Origin: Lachnospiraceae bacterium
Lineage (GTDB): Bacteria > Bacillota > Clostridia > Lachnospirales > Lachnospiraceae
Direction: 5' to 3'
Length of the DNA: 64,000 bases
Assembly (NCBI GenBank): GCA_022845895.1
Contig: AP025573.1
Coordinates: forward strand, 523,501 to 587,500
Of this stretch, positions 1 to 8,547 are shown piece after piece (the first letter of the stretch is position 1; every line of letters begins with the position of its first letter). Position numbers and translations under genes: made by a program. The notes below the pieces were generated by a model. The model saw nothing but the letters and a program-made list of their open reading frames with translations. It was not told where the DNA came from and did not search any database.

Positions 1-312
1 GTAGGCGTAACGGACGGATACCAGAAGGTTCTGGAAGTGAACGGTGTTGGATACAGGGCGGCAAAATCAGGAAACAAGCTGACATTGAATCTTGGATACT
101 CCCATCCGGTAGAAATGACGGATCCGGAAGGTGTTGAGACGGTCATGGAAGGCCAGAACAAGATCATCGTCAAAGGTATCGATAAAGAAAAAGTAGGCCA
201 ATACGCAGCTGAGATCAGAGACAAGAGAAGACCGGAGCCATACAAGGGCAAGGGTATCAAGTATGCTGATGAAGTTATCAGACGTAAAGTTGGTAAGACT
301 GGTAAGAAATAA
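1..312 (+). CDS. rplF: 50S ribosomal protein L6, 3' part (5' end outside window)
   Basis: C-terminal 103 codons of ribosomal protein L6, a large-subunit protein that binds 23S rRNA near the sarcin-ricin loop and the factor-binding site. The reading frame is open from base 1, so the gene starts upstream of the window. The last third carries the typical L6 motif [10 protein letters not shown] followed by a basic tail ending KVGKTGKK. It is followed 17 nt later by rplR, as in the conserved spc operon order L6-L18-S5-L30-L15-SecY. Identification is secure; only the missing N-terminal half cannot be judged. Confidence 0.97.
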   Translation, partial: VGVTDGYQKVLEVNGVGYRAAKSGNKLTLNLGYSHPVEMTDPEGVETVMEGQNKIIVKGIDKEKVGQYAAEIRDKRRPEPYKGKGIKYADEVIRRKVGKTGKK

Positions 313-329
313 ATAAGGAGAGTGTGAAA

Positions 330-698
330 ATGGTTAGCAAAAAGTCAAGAAGCAAAGTTCGTGTTAATAAACACAGAAAATTACGTAACCGTTTCAGCGG
401 TACGTCTGAATGCCCGCGTTTAGCCGTATTCAGAAGCAATAATCATATGTATGCACAGATTATTGACGATACAGTTGGCAGCACTCTGGTTGCAGCTTCC
501 ACTCTTCAGAAAGATGTGAAAGCAAACCTGGAAAAAACCAACGACGTTGCAGCGGCAGCATATTTAGGTAAAGTGATTGCTGAAAAAGCAATCGAAAAAG
601 GTATTAAAGATGTTGTCTTTGACCGAGGCGGCTTCATATACCAGGGAAAAGTTCAGGCATTAGCAGACGCAGCTAGAGAAGCTGGTTTGAATTTCTAG
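330..698 (+). CDS. rplR: 50S ribosomal protein L18
   Basis: L18 (122 residues) binds 5S rRNA together with L5 and L25-type proteins and helps place 5S rRNA in the central protuberance. The N-terminus is strongly basic ([20 protein letters not shown]) and the core contains the family signature [14 protein letters not shown] and FDRGGF near residue 98. An in-frame GTG lies at 324, but AAGGAG at 315-320 is only 3 nt from it and 9 nt from the ATG at 330, so 330 is the start. Part of the spc operon between rplF and rpsE; normal length for the family. Confidence 0.96.
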   Translation: MVSKKSRSKVRVNKHRKLRNRFSGTSECPRLAVFRSNNHMYAQIIDDTVGSTLVAASTLQKDVKANLEKTNDVAAAAYLGKVIAEKAIEKGIKDVVFDRGGFIYQGKVQALADAAREAGLNF

Positions 699-712
699 AA
701 GGAGGAGCACAC

Positions 713-1222
713 ATGAAACAAGTACGAATTGATGCTGGTCAATTAGAATTAAATGAAAAAGTGGTATCAATTAAACGTGTTACCAAGGTTGTTAAGGGTG
801 GTCGTAACTTCAGATTCACAGCTTTAGTAGTTGTAGGCGACGGAAACGGCCATGTTGGTGCAGGTTTAGGAAAAGCTACTGAAATCCCTGAGGCAATCCG
901 CAAGGGAAAAGAAGATGCAGCTAAAAATCTTATTACTGTAGCATTAGATGAAAACGATAGTATTACACATGATTTTATCGGTAAATTCGGAGGAGCTTCC
1001 GTATTGCTTAAGAAGGCTCCGGATGGTACCGGAGTTATCGCCGGAGGACCGGCGCGTGCTGTAATCGAGATGGCGGGAATCAAGAACATCCGTACAAAAT
1101 CTCTTGGTTCAAACAACAAGCAGAACGTAGTTCTTGCTACAATCGACGGATTACGCCAGTTGAAGACTCCGGAAGAAGTAGCTAAGCTTCGCGGTAAATC
1201 TGTAGAAGAGATCTTAGGCTAA
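713..1222 (+). CDS. rpsE: 30S ribosomal protein S5
   Basis: S5 (169 residues) lies at the back of the 30S subunit near the mRNA entry and contributes to decoding accuracy. The N-terminal half has the S5 double-stranded-RNA-binding-like fold signature [21 protein letters not shown] (residues about 29-49, quoted in part by its GRNFRF and GDGNGHVG cores). The C-terminal half has [15 protein letters not shown] typical of the family. GGAGG sits just before the ATG. It lies in the spc operon, 14 nt after rplR and 14 nt before rpmD. Confidence 0.96.
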   Translation: MKQVRIDAGQLELNEKVVSIKRVTKVVKGGRNFRFTALVVVGDGNGHVGAGLGKATEIPEAIRKGKEDAAKNLITVALDENDSITHDFIGKFGGASVLLKKAPDGTGVIAGGPARAVIEMAGIKNIRTKSLGSNNKQNVVLATIDGLRQLKTPEEVAKLRGKSVEEILG

Positions 1223-1236
1223 GGAGGTAGATCATA

Positions 1237-1416
1237 ATGGCAAATTTAAAAGTCACATTAGTTAAATCTACAATTGGTGCTGTACCAAAGCATAAGAAGA
1301 CTGTTGAAGCTTTAGGACTTAAGAAGTTGAACAAGACAGTTGAACTGCCGGATAACGCAGCAACAAGAGGTATGATCAAACAGGTTTGTCACCTGGTAAA
1401 AGTTGAAGAAGCATAA
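1237..1416 (+). CDS. rpmD: 50S ribosomal protein L30
   Basis: Small gene of 59 codons encoding L30, a peripheral large-subunit protein found in most but not all bacteria. The translation begins MANLKVTLVKSTIGAVPKHK and contains the usual pattern LGLKKLNKTVELPDNAATRG. AAGGAGG overlaps the rpsE stop region and stands about 9 nt upstream of the ATG, suggesting translational coupling with rpsE. Its length and position between rpsE and rplO fit the standard spc operon. Confidence 0.95.
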   Translation: MANLKVTLVKSTIGAVPKHKKTVEALGLKKLNKTVELPDNAATRGMIKQVCHLVKVEEA

Positions 1417-1443
1417 AATAACAATCAGATAGGAGGTGTCACA

Positions 1444-1884
1444 ATGGACTTATCTAACTTAAGACCTGCTGACGGCGCAAAACAGAGTGATAATTTCAGA
1501 AGAGGACGTGGACACGGCTCTGGAAATGGTAAGACGGCCGGCAAGGGACATAAAGGCCAGAAAGCTCGTTCAGGAGCTACAAGACCTGGTTTTGAAGGTG
1601 GCCAGATGCCGTTATATAGAAGAATACCAAAGAGAGGTTTCACGAACAGAAACTCTAAAGATATCGTTGGTATCAATGTAAGCGCTCTTGAAGTGTTCGA
1701 TAACGATGCGGTTGTTTCAGTTGAGACTTTACTGGAGCAGGGAATCGTCAAGAACCCGAAAGACGGCGTCAAGATCCTTGGCAACGGGGAGCTGACGAAG
1801 AAGCTTACAGTACAGGCAAATGCGTTCAGTGCAGGCGCTGCTGCTAAGATTGAGGCTTTAGGTGGAAAAGCAGAGGTGATCTAA
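1444..1884 (+). CDS. rplO: 50S ribosomal protein L15
   Basis: L15 (146 residues) is a large-subunit assembly protein with a long glycine- and arginine-rich N-terminal extension that threads into 23S rRNA; here the extension shows [20 protein letters not shown] (residues about 20-39). The globular C-terminal part ends with the family pattern [14 protein letters not shown]. Good ribosome binding site AGGAGG about 9 nt before the ATG. The stop codon overlaps the secY start by one base (TAATG), indicating translational coupling to secY, as is common in Firmicutes. Confidence 0.96.
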   Translation: MDLSNLRPADGAKQSDNFRRGRGHGSGNGKTAGKGHKGQKARSGATRPGFEGGQMPLYRRIPKRGFTNRNSKDIVGINVSALEVFDNDAVVSVETLLEQGIVKNPKDGVKILGNGELTKKLTVQANAFSAGAAAKIEALGGKAEVI

Positions 1885-3200
1885 TGTTAGAAACTTTCCG
1901 AAAGGCATTTCAAATAAAGGATATTCGCAAAAAAATCGGATATACGTTTTTGATGTTAATCGTGATAAGAATTGGATCTGAACTGCCAACACCTGGTGTG
2001 GATCCAAGTTACATCAAAGATTTCTTTGCACAGAATACGGGGGAAGCGTTTAACTTGTTTAACGCTTTCACCGGTGGATCCTTTGAGCAGATGTCTGTGT
2101 TCGCTCTAAGTATTACACCATACATTACTTCTTCCATCATCATGCAGCTCCTTACGATAGCGATTCCGAAGCTGGAGGAAATGCAGAAAGAAGGAGAGGA
2201 TGGAAGAAAGAAGATTGTAGCGATTACACGTTACCTCACGGTTGCCCTTGCCCTCATTGAATCTACGGCGATGGCGGTAGGTTTTGGACGGAGAGGACTG
2301 CTTGTCGAGTACAACTTTGTAAATGCGGCAATCGTAGTCCTGACGCTGACTGCCGGAAGTGCGCTTCTGATGTGGATTGGTGAAAGGATTACAGAAAAAG
2401 GAGTCGGAAATGGTATCTCTATCGTACTTGTGATAAATATTATTTCTCGTATTCCAAACGACATGACAACGCTGTTTGAACAGTTCGTCAAAGGAAAAAG
2501 CCTTGCCTCTGGAGGGCTGGCCGTCGTCATCATCCTGGCAATCATCATAGCTCTCGTCGTATTTGTCATTGTACTTCAGGACGGTGAGAGAAGAATTGCG
2601 GTACAGTATTCGCAAAAGGTGGTCGGGAGAAAAACGTTCGGTGGACAGTCCACGCACATTCCGCTGAAGATTAATACCGCGGGCGTCATTCCGATTATAT
2701 TTGCATCATCTCTGATGCAGTTTCCAATCGTAATCGCATCTTTCCTCGGAAAGGACGGCGGAACGGGTATCGGAAGTGAAATCCTGCGGGGCATGAATCA
2801 GGGGAACTGGTGTAACCCGGAAAACCTGAAGTATTCCTGGGGATTGCTCGTATATATCATCCTCACCGTGTTTTTTGCCTATTTCTACACATCCATTACA
2901 TTCAATCCTTTGGAGATAGCAAACAACATGAAGAAGAGCGGAGGATTTATACCGGGTATCCGCCCTGGAAAACCGACAGTTGAATATTTGACAAGAATAT
3001 TGAATTATATTATTTTTGTCGGAGCATGCGGCCTTGTACTTATACAGATCGTTCCAATATTTTTTAACGGCTGGCTTGGGGCGAAAGTATCGTTCGGCGG
3101 TACGTCGCTTATCATCATCGTCAGTGTTGTGTTGGAGACTCTGAAGCAGATAGAATCACAGATGCTTGTACGTAATTACAAGGGATTTTTAAATAATTAA
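1884..3200 (+). CDS. secY: Protein translocase subunit SecY
   Basis: Central channel subunit of the Sec translocon (438 residues, 10 expected membrane segments) that works with SecE, SecG and SecA to export and insert proteins in the cytoplasmic membrane. Family hallmarks visible are IGSELPTPGVD near residue 31, the plug and helix 2 region with SIIMQLLTIAIP, the cytosolic loop GERITEKGVGNGIS and FAYFYTSITFNP, and the C-terminal loop NNMKKSGGFIPGIRPGKPT. The start overlaps the rplO stop. SecY is the usual junction between the ribosomal genes and adk-map in this operon. Confidence 0.97.
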   Translation: MLETFRKAFQIKDIRKKIGYTFLMLIVIRIGSELPTPGVDPSYIKDFFAQNTGEAFNLFNAFTGGSFEQMSVFALSITPYITSSIIMQLLTIAIPKLEEMQKEGEDGRKKIVAITRYLTVALALIESTAMAVGFGRRGLLVEYNFVNAAIVVLTLTAGSALLMWIGERITEKGVGNGISIVLVINIISRIPNDMTTLFEQFVKGKSLASGGLAVVIILAIIIALVVFVIVLQDGERRIAVQYSQKVVGRKTFGGQSTHIPLKINTAGVIPIIFASSLMQFPIVIASFLGKDGGTGIGSEILRGMNQGNWCNPENLKYSWGLLVYIILTVFFAYFYTSITFNPLEIANNMKKSGGFIPGIRPGKPTVEYLTRILNYIIFVGACGLVLIQIVPIFFNGWLGAKVSFGGTSLIIIVSVVLETLKQIESQMLVRNYKGFLNN

Positions 3201-3210
3201 CACCATTTTG

Positions 3211-3237
3211 AACTCGCAGAATTTTTTTCTGCGGGTT
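3211..3237 (+). promoter_or_regulatory. Hairpin in the secY-adk gap (possible attenuator)
   Basis: An 11-bp inverted repeat (3211-3221 with 3227-3237, one G-U pair, T-rich loop) lies between the secY stop and the adk ribosome binding site. It is not followed by a run of T, so a classical terminator is unlikely. A processing site, pause site or partial attenuator that sets adk-map expression relative to the ribosomal genes is possible; this is inference. Confidence 0.45.
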
Positions 3238-3264
3238 AAAATGCTATAAGGAGGAACACATATT

Positions 3265-3909
3265 ATGAAAATTATTATGTTAGGCGCGCCGGGGGCGGGC
3301 AAAGGAACTCAGGCAAAGAAAATTGCCGCGAAATTCAGTATTCCTCACATTTCAACTGGTGATATCTTCAGAGCGAATATTAAGAATGGTACAGAGCTCG
3401 GCAAAAAAGCCAAGACGTATATGGATCAGGGGCTGCTCGTGCCGGACGACCTGGTAGTGGATCTGGTCGTAGACCGGGTGAATCAGGACGACTGCCGCGA
3501 CGGCTATGTGCTTGACGGCTTCCCGAGGACGATACCACAGGCAGAGGCTTTGGATAAAGCGCTCGCGGAGCTCGGGCAGAAGGTGGACTTTGCCATAGAC
3601 GTAGACGTGCCGGACGAGAATATCGTACGCCGGATGGGTGGGCGCCGTGCCTGCGTGACATGTGGAGCCACATATCATCTGGAGTATGCGCCGACAAAGA
3701 AGGACGGCATCTGCGACACGTGCGGGGGCGGCCTGATCCTCCGTGATGACGACAAGCCGGAAACGGTGGAGAAGCGTCTTGGCGTATACCATGAACAGAC
3801 GCAGCCGCTGATAGACTACTATACAAATGCCGGCATATTAAAGACGGTTGACGGGACTGTGGATATCGAAGATGTCTTCCGGGCAATTGTAGAAATCTTA
3901 GGAGCGTAG
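3265..3909 (+). CDS. adk: Adenylate kinase, zinc-LID type
   Basis: Catalyses ATP + AMP = 2 ADP in the cytoplasm and balances adenine nucleotides (214 residues). The P-loop GAPGAGKGT is at residues 7-15, the AMP-binding region TGDIFR at 31-36 and LDGFPRT at 83-89. The LID carries four cysteines (C130, C133, C150, C153), so this is the long, zinc-binding type usual in Gram-positive bacteria. Preceded by AAGGAGG-like ribosome binding site; 3 nt separate it from map, and the two are probably co-translated. The order secY-adk-map is conserved in Firmicutes. Confidence 0.97.
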   Translation: MKIIMLGAPGAGKGTQAKKIAAKFSIPHISTGDIFRANIKNGTELGKKAKTYMDQGLLVPDDLVVDLVVDRVNQDDCRDGYVLDGFPRTIPQAEALDKALAELGQKVDFAIDVDVPDENIVRRMGGRRACVTCGATYHLEYAPTKKDGICDTCGGGLILRDDDKPETVEKRLGVYHEQTQPLIDYYTNAGILKTVDGTVDIEDVFRAIVEILGA

Positions 3910-3912
3910 GTT

Positions 3913-4668
3913 ATGCCGATCAGTATAAAATCGGGCAGGGAAATTGAATTGATGACAGAAGCCGGACGGATTCTGGAAATCGTCCACGATGAACTTGCCA
4001 AAGCGTTACATCCAGGTATGAGTACCAAGGACATAGACGTACTCGGGGAGGAAGTGATAAGGAGCTATGGCTGTATCCCTTCCTTCCTCGATTACAACGG
4101 CTATCCCGCATCTATCTGCGTATCCGCCAATGAAGAAGTCGTGCATGGCATACCAGATAAGCACCGCATTCTAAAGGAGGGCGATATCGTCAGCCTCGAC
4201 GCGGGGGTCATATATAAGGGATATCACTCCGATGCCGCACGGACGCACGGCATCGGAGAAATAAGCAGAGAAGCCGCTAAACTGGCAGAAGTTACCAGAG
4301 AAAGCTTCTTTGAAGGTATAAAATACGCAAAAGAAGGCAATTATCTATTTGAAATTTCGGCAGCTATTGGCAGATATGCAGAAAGCTTCGGTTATGGGGT
4401 GGTACGTGACCTGTGCGGCCACGGAATCGGAACAAATCTGCATGAAGCACCGGAGATACCGAATTATGAGATGAACAGAAAAGGCGTGAAGCTCAAGGCA
4501 GGAATGACACTTGCGATAGAACCGATGATCAATGCCGGTACCTGGGAAGTAGACTGGCTTGACGACGACTGGACCGTGGTCACGAGGGATGGCGCTTTAT
4601 CTGCCCATTACGAAAATACGGTATTGATAACAGACGATGAACCGAAACTTTTGACCTTATCGAAATGA
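3913..4668 (+). CDS. map: Methionine aminopeptidase, type I
   Basis: Removes the initiator methionine from nascent proteins when the second residue is small (251 residues). All five metal ligands of the pita-bread fold are present: D96 and D107 (in LDAG and HSDAARTH), H170 (CGHGIG), E203 (AIEP) and E234 (YENT); H79 in VHGI matches the substrate-binding histidine. Length fits the short bacterial class without an SH3-like N-terminal extension. It follows adk directly and is upstream of a small KOW-domain gene and infA, so it is part of the translation operon. Confidence 0.96.
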   Translation: MPISIKSGREIELMTEAGRILEIVHDELAKALHPGMSTKDIDVLGEEVIRSYGCIPSFLDYNGYPASICVSANEEVVHGIPDKHRILKEGDIVSLDAGVIYKGYHSDAARTHGIGEISREAAKLAEVTRESFFEGIKYAKEGNYLFEISAAIGRYAESFGYGVVRDLCGHGIGTNLHEAPEIPNYEMNRKGVKLKAGMTLAIEPMINAGTWEVDWLDDDWTVVTRDGALSAHYENTVLITDDEPKLLTLSK

Positions 4669-4691
4669 TTTAAGTAAAGAGGACATCAGAT

Positions 4692-4955
4692 ATGGAAGAA
4701 GTAAAGACAGGAATGCTAGCAAAATCAAAGGCGGGTCATGATAAGGGTCAGGTTTATGTTATAATGGACACCGATGATGCATATGTATATTTAGCAGACG
4801 GCAGGATTAGAACTCTCGAAAGGCTGAAAAAGAAGAAAAAAAAGCATATACAGCCTATCAGGAGGGAGTTCGATGTGACAGCAGCAGATGATGCAGCTAT
4901 AAAACAGATACTTAAAAATTTTAATAAGGATAGAGAGAATCAGGAGGATTTATAA
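4692..4955 (+). CDS. KOW-domain RNA-binding protein (L14e-like)
   Basis: Small protein (87 residues) with an N-terminal KOW-like beta-barrel segment ([18 protein letters not shown], about residues 7-24), followed by a lysine-rich stretch [12 protein letters not shown] (about 44-55) that suggests RNA binding. Such genes, often annotated as KOW domain-containing or L14e-like proteins, are found between map and infA in many Clostridia; their function is not established. It ends one base before the infA start codon, so the two are very likely translated together. A role linked to the ribosome is inferred from the fold and the location only. Confidence 0.8.
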   Translation: MEEVKTGMLAKSKAGHDKGQVYVIMDTDDAYVYLADGRIRTLERLKKKKKKHIQPIRREFDVTAADDAAIKQILKNFNKDRENQEDL

Positions 4956-4956
4956 T

Positions 4957-5175
4957 ATGTCAAAAGCTGACGTAATTGAGATTGAAGGAAAAGTAGTGGA
5001 GAAACTGCCTAATGCCATGTTTCAGGTAGAGCTTGAGAACGGGCACCAGGTGCTCGCGCATATCAGCGGAAAGCTGCGTATGAACTTTATAAAGATACTG
5101 CCCGGAGACAAAGTGACATTGGAATTATCTCCGTATGACCTTTCAAAAGGAAGGATTATCTGGAGAGATAAATAA
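4957..5175 (+). CDS. infA: Translation initiation factor IF-1
   Basis: IF-1 (72 residues) is a single S1/OB-fold protein that binds the ribosomal A site during initiation and modulates IF-2 and IF-3. The sequence shows the standard pattern [20 protein letters not shown] at residues 6-25 (20 residues), then [23 protein letters not shown] in the core and a terminal KGRIIWRDK. Length and order map-KOW-infA-rpmJ match other Lachnospiraceae. A separate promoter follows it in front of rpmJ. Confidence 0.97.
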   Translation: MSKADVIEIEGKVVEKLPNAMFQVELENGHQVLAHISGKLRMNFIKILPGDKVTLELSPYDLSKGRIIWRDK

Positions 5176-5189
5176 TATTCAAATATCTA

Positions 5190-5219
5190 TTGACTTTGTT
5201 TGACGGCAGGTGCTATAAT
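5190..5219 (+). promoter_or_regulatory. Sigma-A type promoter before rpmJ
   Basis: TTGACT (5190-5195) and TATAAT (5214-5219) separated by 18 nt, with an extended -10 TG at 5211-5212. It stands between infA and rpmJ and would start a transcript covering rpmJ, the structured region and the alpha operon genes. Pattern recognised by eye; no transcription data. Confidence 0.7.
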
Positions 5220-5296
5220 ATATAAGCGTGTTTCTGGGCAAAACTGGAAACGCGCCGAAAACGTAGGCAGAGCAATGGATGAAAGGAGGATTTGAC

Positions 5297-5410
5297 GTGA
5301 AGGTTAGATCATCAGTAAAACCAATTTGCGAAAAATGCAAAGTAATTAAGAGAAAAGGAAGCGTTCGCATTATCTGCGAGAATCCAAAGCATAAGCAGAG
5401 ACAAGGCTAG
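5297..5410 (+). CDS. rpmJ: 50S ribosomal protein L36
   Basis: Very short gene (37 codons) encoding L36, a zinc-binding large-subunit protein. Translation reads [20 protein letters not shown] and onward, with the zinc ligands in C-x2-C (residues 11 and 14), a third cysteine in [12 protein letters not shown] and a histidine at the end of that motif: the C+ (zinc) form. The start is GTG at 5297, supported by AAGGAGG at 5284-5290. Located after infA as in most Firmicutes. Confidence 0.95.
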   Translation: MKVRSSVKPICEKCKVIKRKGSVRIICENPKHKQRQG

Positions 5411-5900
5411 GTACCGAGCACTTAGTGAAAGCGAAGCTTAAACTTAGTGGGAAGACCGTTCCCAAGCCTTAGCGAAGTATTTTCGAGCTTAGGCGCACGG
5501 AACTTTCTATCCATGTTATCAAATTATGCACACAAAATAGGCGGCTGATAGTAGACACACCAGGAGGTGTGTAGACTATTTAAAATATACAAGGACGCAC
5601 CATTAGCCGGTGAATATCCTCGTATATTGCTTATAATACCGGCCCGTCATCACGGAGACATCCGGTGGCCGGAAAGGGCGTGCATACCGACACGCCTGGG
5701 AGCAGACAAAGCTCCCCAGTTAGAGACGATATGCAACTAAATGAGACGTGCACAGATTTCACAATTGGCTTTTGCAGGCTTGCCTGCATAAAGACAAATT
5801 GGGAAAGATGTATAGGGCGAAAGCCCGCATCGAGATGTAGCGAAGCGGAATCGAGATGGCACGGAAGAATTCAATCAAAAAGAAAATGGAGGAAATTCAC
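5411..5900 (+). ncRNA. Gene-free structured leader between rpmJ and rpsM (candidate)
   Basis: No convincing gene is seen in these ~490 bases, but several compact hairpins are: 5555-5561 with 5566-5572 (ACACACC/GGTGTGT, tetraloop AGGA), 5677-5682 with 5691-5696 (GGCGTG/CACGCC), 5698-5703 with 5711-5716 (GGGAGC/GCTCCC), and GGGC-GAAA-GCCC at 5815-5826 with a GNRA loop. A longer hairpin with internal TTCG-closing pairs lies around 5453-5485. The density of stems and the position ahead of rpsM-rpsK-rpsD-rpoA-rplQ suggest an untranslated leader that could autoregulate the alpha operon, S4 being the classical regulator in other bacteria. No known family was recognised. Confidence 0.5.
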
Positions 5901-6269
5901 ATGGCTCGTATAGCAGGTGTAGACTTACCAAGAGACAAACGTGTAGAAATCGGACTTACTTATATTTATGGTATCGGAAGGACGAGTGCGACACGTATCC
6001 TAAGCGAGGCAGGAGTCAATCCTGACATTCGCTGCAGAGACCTTACAGACGAAGACGTTAAGAAGATCAGTGCTGTAATTGAAGAGACCCAGACAGTAGA
6101 AGGTGACCTCAGAAGAGAGATTGCCCTGAACATCAAGAGATTGCAGGAAATCGGATGCTACAGAGGTATCCGCCACAGAAAAGGCCTTCCGGTTCGTGGA
6201 CAGAAGACGAAGACAAACGCAAGAACGAGAAAAGGTCCTAAGAGAACAGTAGCGAATAAGAAGAAATAA
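5901..6269 (+). CDS. rpsM: 30S ribosomal protein S13
   Basis: S13 (122 residues) sits in the head of the 30S subunit and contacts the P-site tRNA and bridge B1. The N-terminus [20 protein letters not shown] and the C-terminal [20 protein letters not shown] are diagnostic. An in-frame ATG at 5856 would add 15 residues ([10 protein letters not shown]...), but GGAGG at 5888-5892 lies 8 nt before the ATG at 5901 and the family starts there. First gene of the alpha operon, behind a long structured leader. Confidence 0.95.
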   Translation: MARIAGVDLPRDKRVEIGLTYIYGIGRTSATRILSEAGVNPDIRCRDLTDEDVKKISAVIEETQTVEGDLRREIALNIKRLQEIGCYRGIRHRKGLPVRGQKTKTNARTRKGPKRTVANKKK

Positions 6270-6314
6270 GCAACACATTAATGAATAAAAAGGAAAGCGT
6301 AGGTTAGTTTTATT

Positions 6315-6710
6315 ATGGCAAAAAAAGTTACAAAGAAAGTGACAAAGAAACGTGTCAAGAAAAACGTTGAACGCGGACAAGCACACATCCAGTCATCATT
6401 TAACAATACGATTGTTACATTGACAGATGCTCAGGGTAATGCTCTTTCATGGGCAAGTGCAGGCGGTCTGGGATTTAGAGGTTCAAGGAAATCTACTCCT
6501 TATGCAGCTCAGATGGCAGCTGAGACAGCAGCTAAAGCGGCATTGGTACATGGCTTGAAATCAGTAGACGTTATGGTTAAGGGACCAGGTTCAGGGAGAG
6601 AAGCAGCAATCCGTGCACTTCAGGCATGCGGAATTGATGTTACAAGCATCAAGGATGTAACTCCGGTACCACACAATGGTTGCCGCCCACCGAAACGCAG
6701 AAGAGTCTAG
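6315..6710 (+). CDS. rpsK: 30S ribosomal protein S11
   Basis: S11 (131 residues) forms part of the 30S platform and lines the mRNA exit side. Hallmarks are [20 protein letters not shown] near residue 25, [13 protein letters not shown], and the C-terminal [13 protein letters not shown]. The N-terminal extension is rich in lysine ([15 protein letters not shown]). The ribosome binding site is weak, as is frequent inside this operon. It lies 45 nt after rpsM and 89 nt before rpsD. Confidence 0.96.
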   Translation: MAKKVTKKVTKKRVKKNVERGQAHIQSSFNNTIVTLTDAQGNALSWASAGGLGFRGSRKSTPYAAQMAAETAAKAALVHGLKSVDVMVKGPGSGREAAIRALQACGIDVTSIKDVTPVPHNGCRPPKRRRV

Positions 6711-6799
6711 TGAGCAGCCGAAGATCGGATGCTTACTTTAAGCAAGTAGTGAAGCGGATTGCTGATATCCGCTGTTATAAATAGGAGGAAATCGTAGAT

Positions 6800-7393
6800 A
6801 TGGCAGTAAACAGAGTTCCGGTTCTTAAAAGATGTCGTTCACTTGGTATGGATCCAATCTTTTTAGGAATTGATAAAAAATCCAACAGACAGTTAAAAAG
6901 GTCTAACAGAAAAATGAGCGAGTATGGTCTCCAGTTACGTGAGAAGCAGAAAGCAAAATTTATCTATGGCGTATTAGAGAAACCTTTCAGAAACTATTAC
7001 AAGAAAGCAAAGCAGATGAACGGGATGACCGGCGAGAACCTGATGATTCTCCTTGAGTCAAGACTCGACAATGTCGTATTCCGTATGGGGCTTGCCAGAA
7101 CAAGACGTGAGGCAAGACAGATTGTCGACCACAAGCATGTAATGGTGAACGGAAAACAGATTAACATCCCTTCTTACATTGTGAAAGTCGGTGATGTTGT
7201 TGAAATCAAAGAAAAACACAAAAGCTCTCCGAGATACAAAGGAATCCTGGAGGTTACAGGAGGACGTCTGGTTCCGGGCTGGTTAGAAGTAGATACCGAA
7301 AACCTGAAAGGGACTGTAAAGGAACTTCCCGCACGAGATGCAATCGATGTTCCTGTAGACGAGATGTTAATCGTCGAATTATATTCTAAATAA
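6800..7393 (+). CDS. rpsD: 30S ribosomal protein S4
   Basis: S4 (197 residues) is a primary 16S rRNA binding protein that starts 30S assembly and, in several bacteria, represses the alpha operon by binding its mRNA. The S4 N-terminal domain is followed by the S4 RNA-binding domain with LESRLDNVVFRMGLARTRRE and VNGKQINIPSYIV. The usual N-terminal zinc cysteines are mostly absent (one C at residue 12), so this is a C-minus type. AGGAGG stands before the ATG. The 89-nt gap upstream holds a small hairpin (GCGGAT/ATCCGC around 6753-6771). Confidence 0.96.
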   Translation: MAVNRVPVLKRCRSLGMDPIFLGIDKKSNRQLKRSNRKMSEYGLQLREKQKAKFIYGVLEKPFRNYYKKAKQMNGMTGENLMILLESRLDNVVFRMGLARTRREARQIVDHKHVMVNGKQINIPSYIVKVGDVVEIKEKHKSSPRYKGILEVTGGRLVPGWLEVDTENLKGTVKELPARDAIDVPVDEMLIVELYSK

Positions 7394-7423
7394 TAACCCG
7401 TAACACCACAGGAGGTGGACTTA

Positions 7424-8383
7424 GTGTTTGATTTTAATAAACCGAATATTGAAATAACTGAGATTTCAGAAGATAAAAAGTATGGAAGATTTGTTGTGGA
7501 ACCTCTGGAAAGAGGTTATGGTACAACATTGGGTAACTCTCTTCGCAGAATCATGCTTTCTTCTCTTCCGGGGTCAGCAATCAGCCAGGTGAAAATCGAT
7601 GGCGTGCTGCACGAATTCAGTTCAATCCCGGGCGTGAAAGAAGATGTTACCGAAATCGTCATGAATTTGAAATCGCTGGCTATCAAGAACACATCTGAGA
7701 CAGATGAGCCGAAGACAGCCTATATCGAATTTGAAGGCGAGGGTGTTGTAACAGCGGCAGATATCCAGGTGGATCAGGATATTGAGATCATGAATCCTGA
7801 AACAGTTATTGCGACACTGAATGGCGGGGCAGACAGCAAGTTATACATGGAGCTTACCATCACAAAAGGCAGGGGATATGTAAGTGCTGACAAGAATAAA
7901 AACGACGAGTTACCAATCGCAGTAATTCCGATTGATTCAATTTACACCCCGGTGGAGCGTGTGAACCTTACAGTTGAAAATACACGTGTTGGTCAGATTA
8001 CAGACTTTGATAAATTGACATTAGACGTATATACCAACGGAACTTTGCTTCCGGACGAAGCAGTCAGTCTGGCTGCCAAGGTACTTAGCGAACACCTTAA
8101 ACTCTTCATCGACCTTTCAGAAGTTGCCCAGGCGGCAGAAGTCATGATTGAAAAGGAAGACGACGAGAAGGAAAAAGTGCTGGAGATGAGTATTGATGAA
8201 CTGGAGCTATCTGTACGCTCATACAACTGCCTGAAGAGAGCAGGAATCAATACCGTTGAAGAACTGACGAACAGAACACCGGAAGATATGATGAAAGTTC
8301 GAAACCTGGGACGCAAGTCCCTGGAAGAAGTGTTAGCAAAGTTAGACGAACTTGGCCTGTGCCTGAGCAGAGGCGAAGAATAG
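7424..8383 (+). CDS. rpoA: DNA-directed RNA polymerase subunit alpha
   Basis: Alpha subunit (319 residues); its dimer is the assembly platform of RNA polymerase and its C-terminal domain contacts promoter UP elements and activators. The N-terminal domain shows [20 protein letters not shown] and the C-terminal domain (from about residue 245) shows [18 protein letters not shown] and the helix-hairpin-helix [19 protein letters not shown]. The start is GTG at 7424: GGAGG at 7411-7415 is 8 nt upstream, while the alternative GTG at 7415 overlaps it. Downstream, rplQ follows after a 164-nt gap. Confidence 0.96.
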   Translation: MFDFNKPNIEITEISEDKKYGRFVVEPLERGYGTTLGNSLRRIMLSSLPGSAISQVKIDGVLHEFSSIPGVKEDVTEIVMNLKSLAIKNTSETDEPKTAYIEFEGEGVVTAADIQVDQDIEIMNPETVIATLNGGADSKLYMELTITKGRGYVSADKNKNDELPIAVIPIDSIYTPVERVNLTVENTRVGQITDFDKLTLDVYTNGTLLPDEAVSLAAKVLSEHLKLFIDLSEVAQAAEVMIEKEDDEKEKVLEMSIDELELSVRSYNCLKRAGINTVEELTNRTPEDMMKVRNLGRKSLEEVLAKLDELGLCLSRGEE

Positions 8384-8384
8384 A

Positions 8385-8435
8385 GCAAATCACGAAGTGA
8401 TTTGCGATGCCGATTGAACTACTAACGTTCAAGCG
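8385..8435 (+). promoter_or_regulatory. Two hairpins in the rpoA-rplQ gap
   Basis: Directly after the rpoA stop is a 9-bp perfect hairpin (GCAAATCAC with GTGATTTGC, 8385-8405, loop GAA), followed by a second stem from about 8409 to 8437 (GCCG and TTGAAC on the left, GTTCAA and CGGC on the right). Neither has a T run, so they look like processing or mRNA-stability elements rather than terminators. rplQ has its own strong ribosome binding site further on. Confidence 0.45.
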
Positions 8436-8547
8436 GCTTCCACAACAATAATAACGCTGTCAGTAAGACCGAAAGAGCATGGCAGGGCATTTGGCTAGTA
8501 AGTCCGAAGAAGCATAACCAGATGTTGGATAATGGAGGATTAGAAAG

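Noticed and set aside
2106..2657. Long minus-strand frame inside secY
   Set aside because: It is a shadow of the secY codons with no family similarity.
5535..5610. Possible hammerhead-type ribozyme core in the rpmJ-rpsM gap
   Set aside because: A CTGATAG resembles part of the core, but the CTGANGA and GAAA boxes with three stems are not present.
5665..5913. 82-codon frame overlapping the rpsM start
   Set aside because: It is out of frame with rpsM, lies in the structured leader and has no ribosome binding site or known motif.
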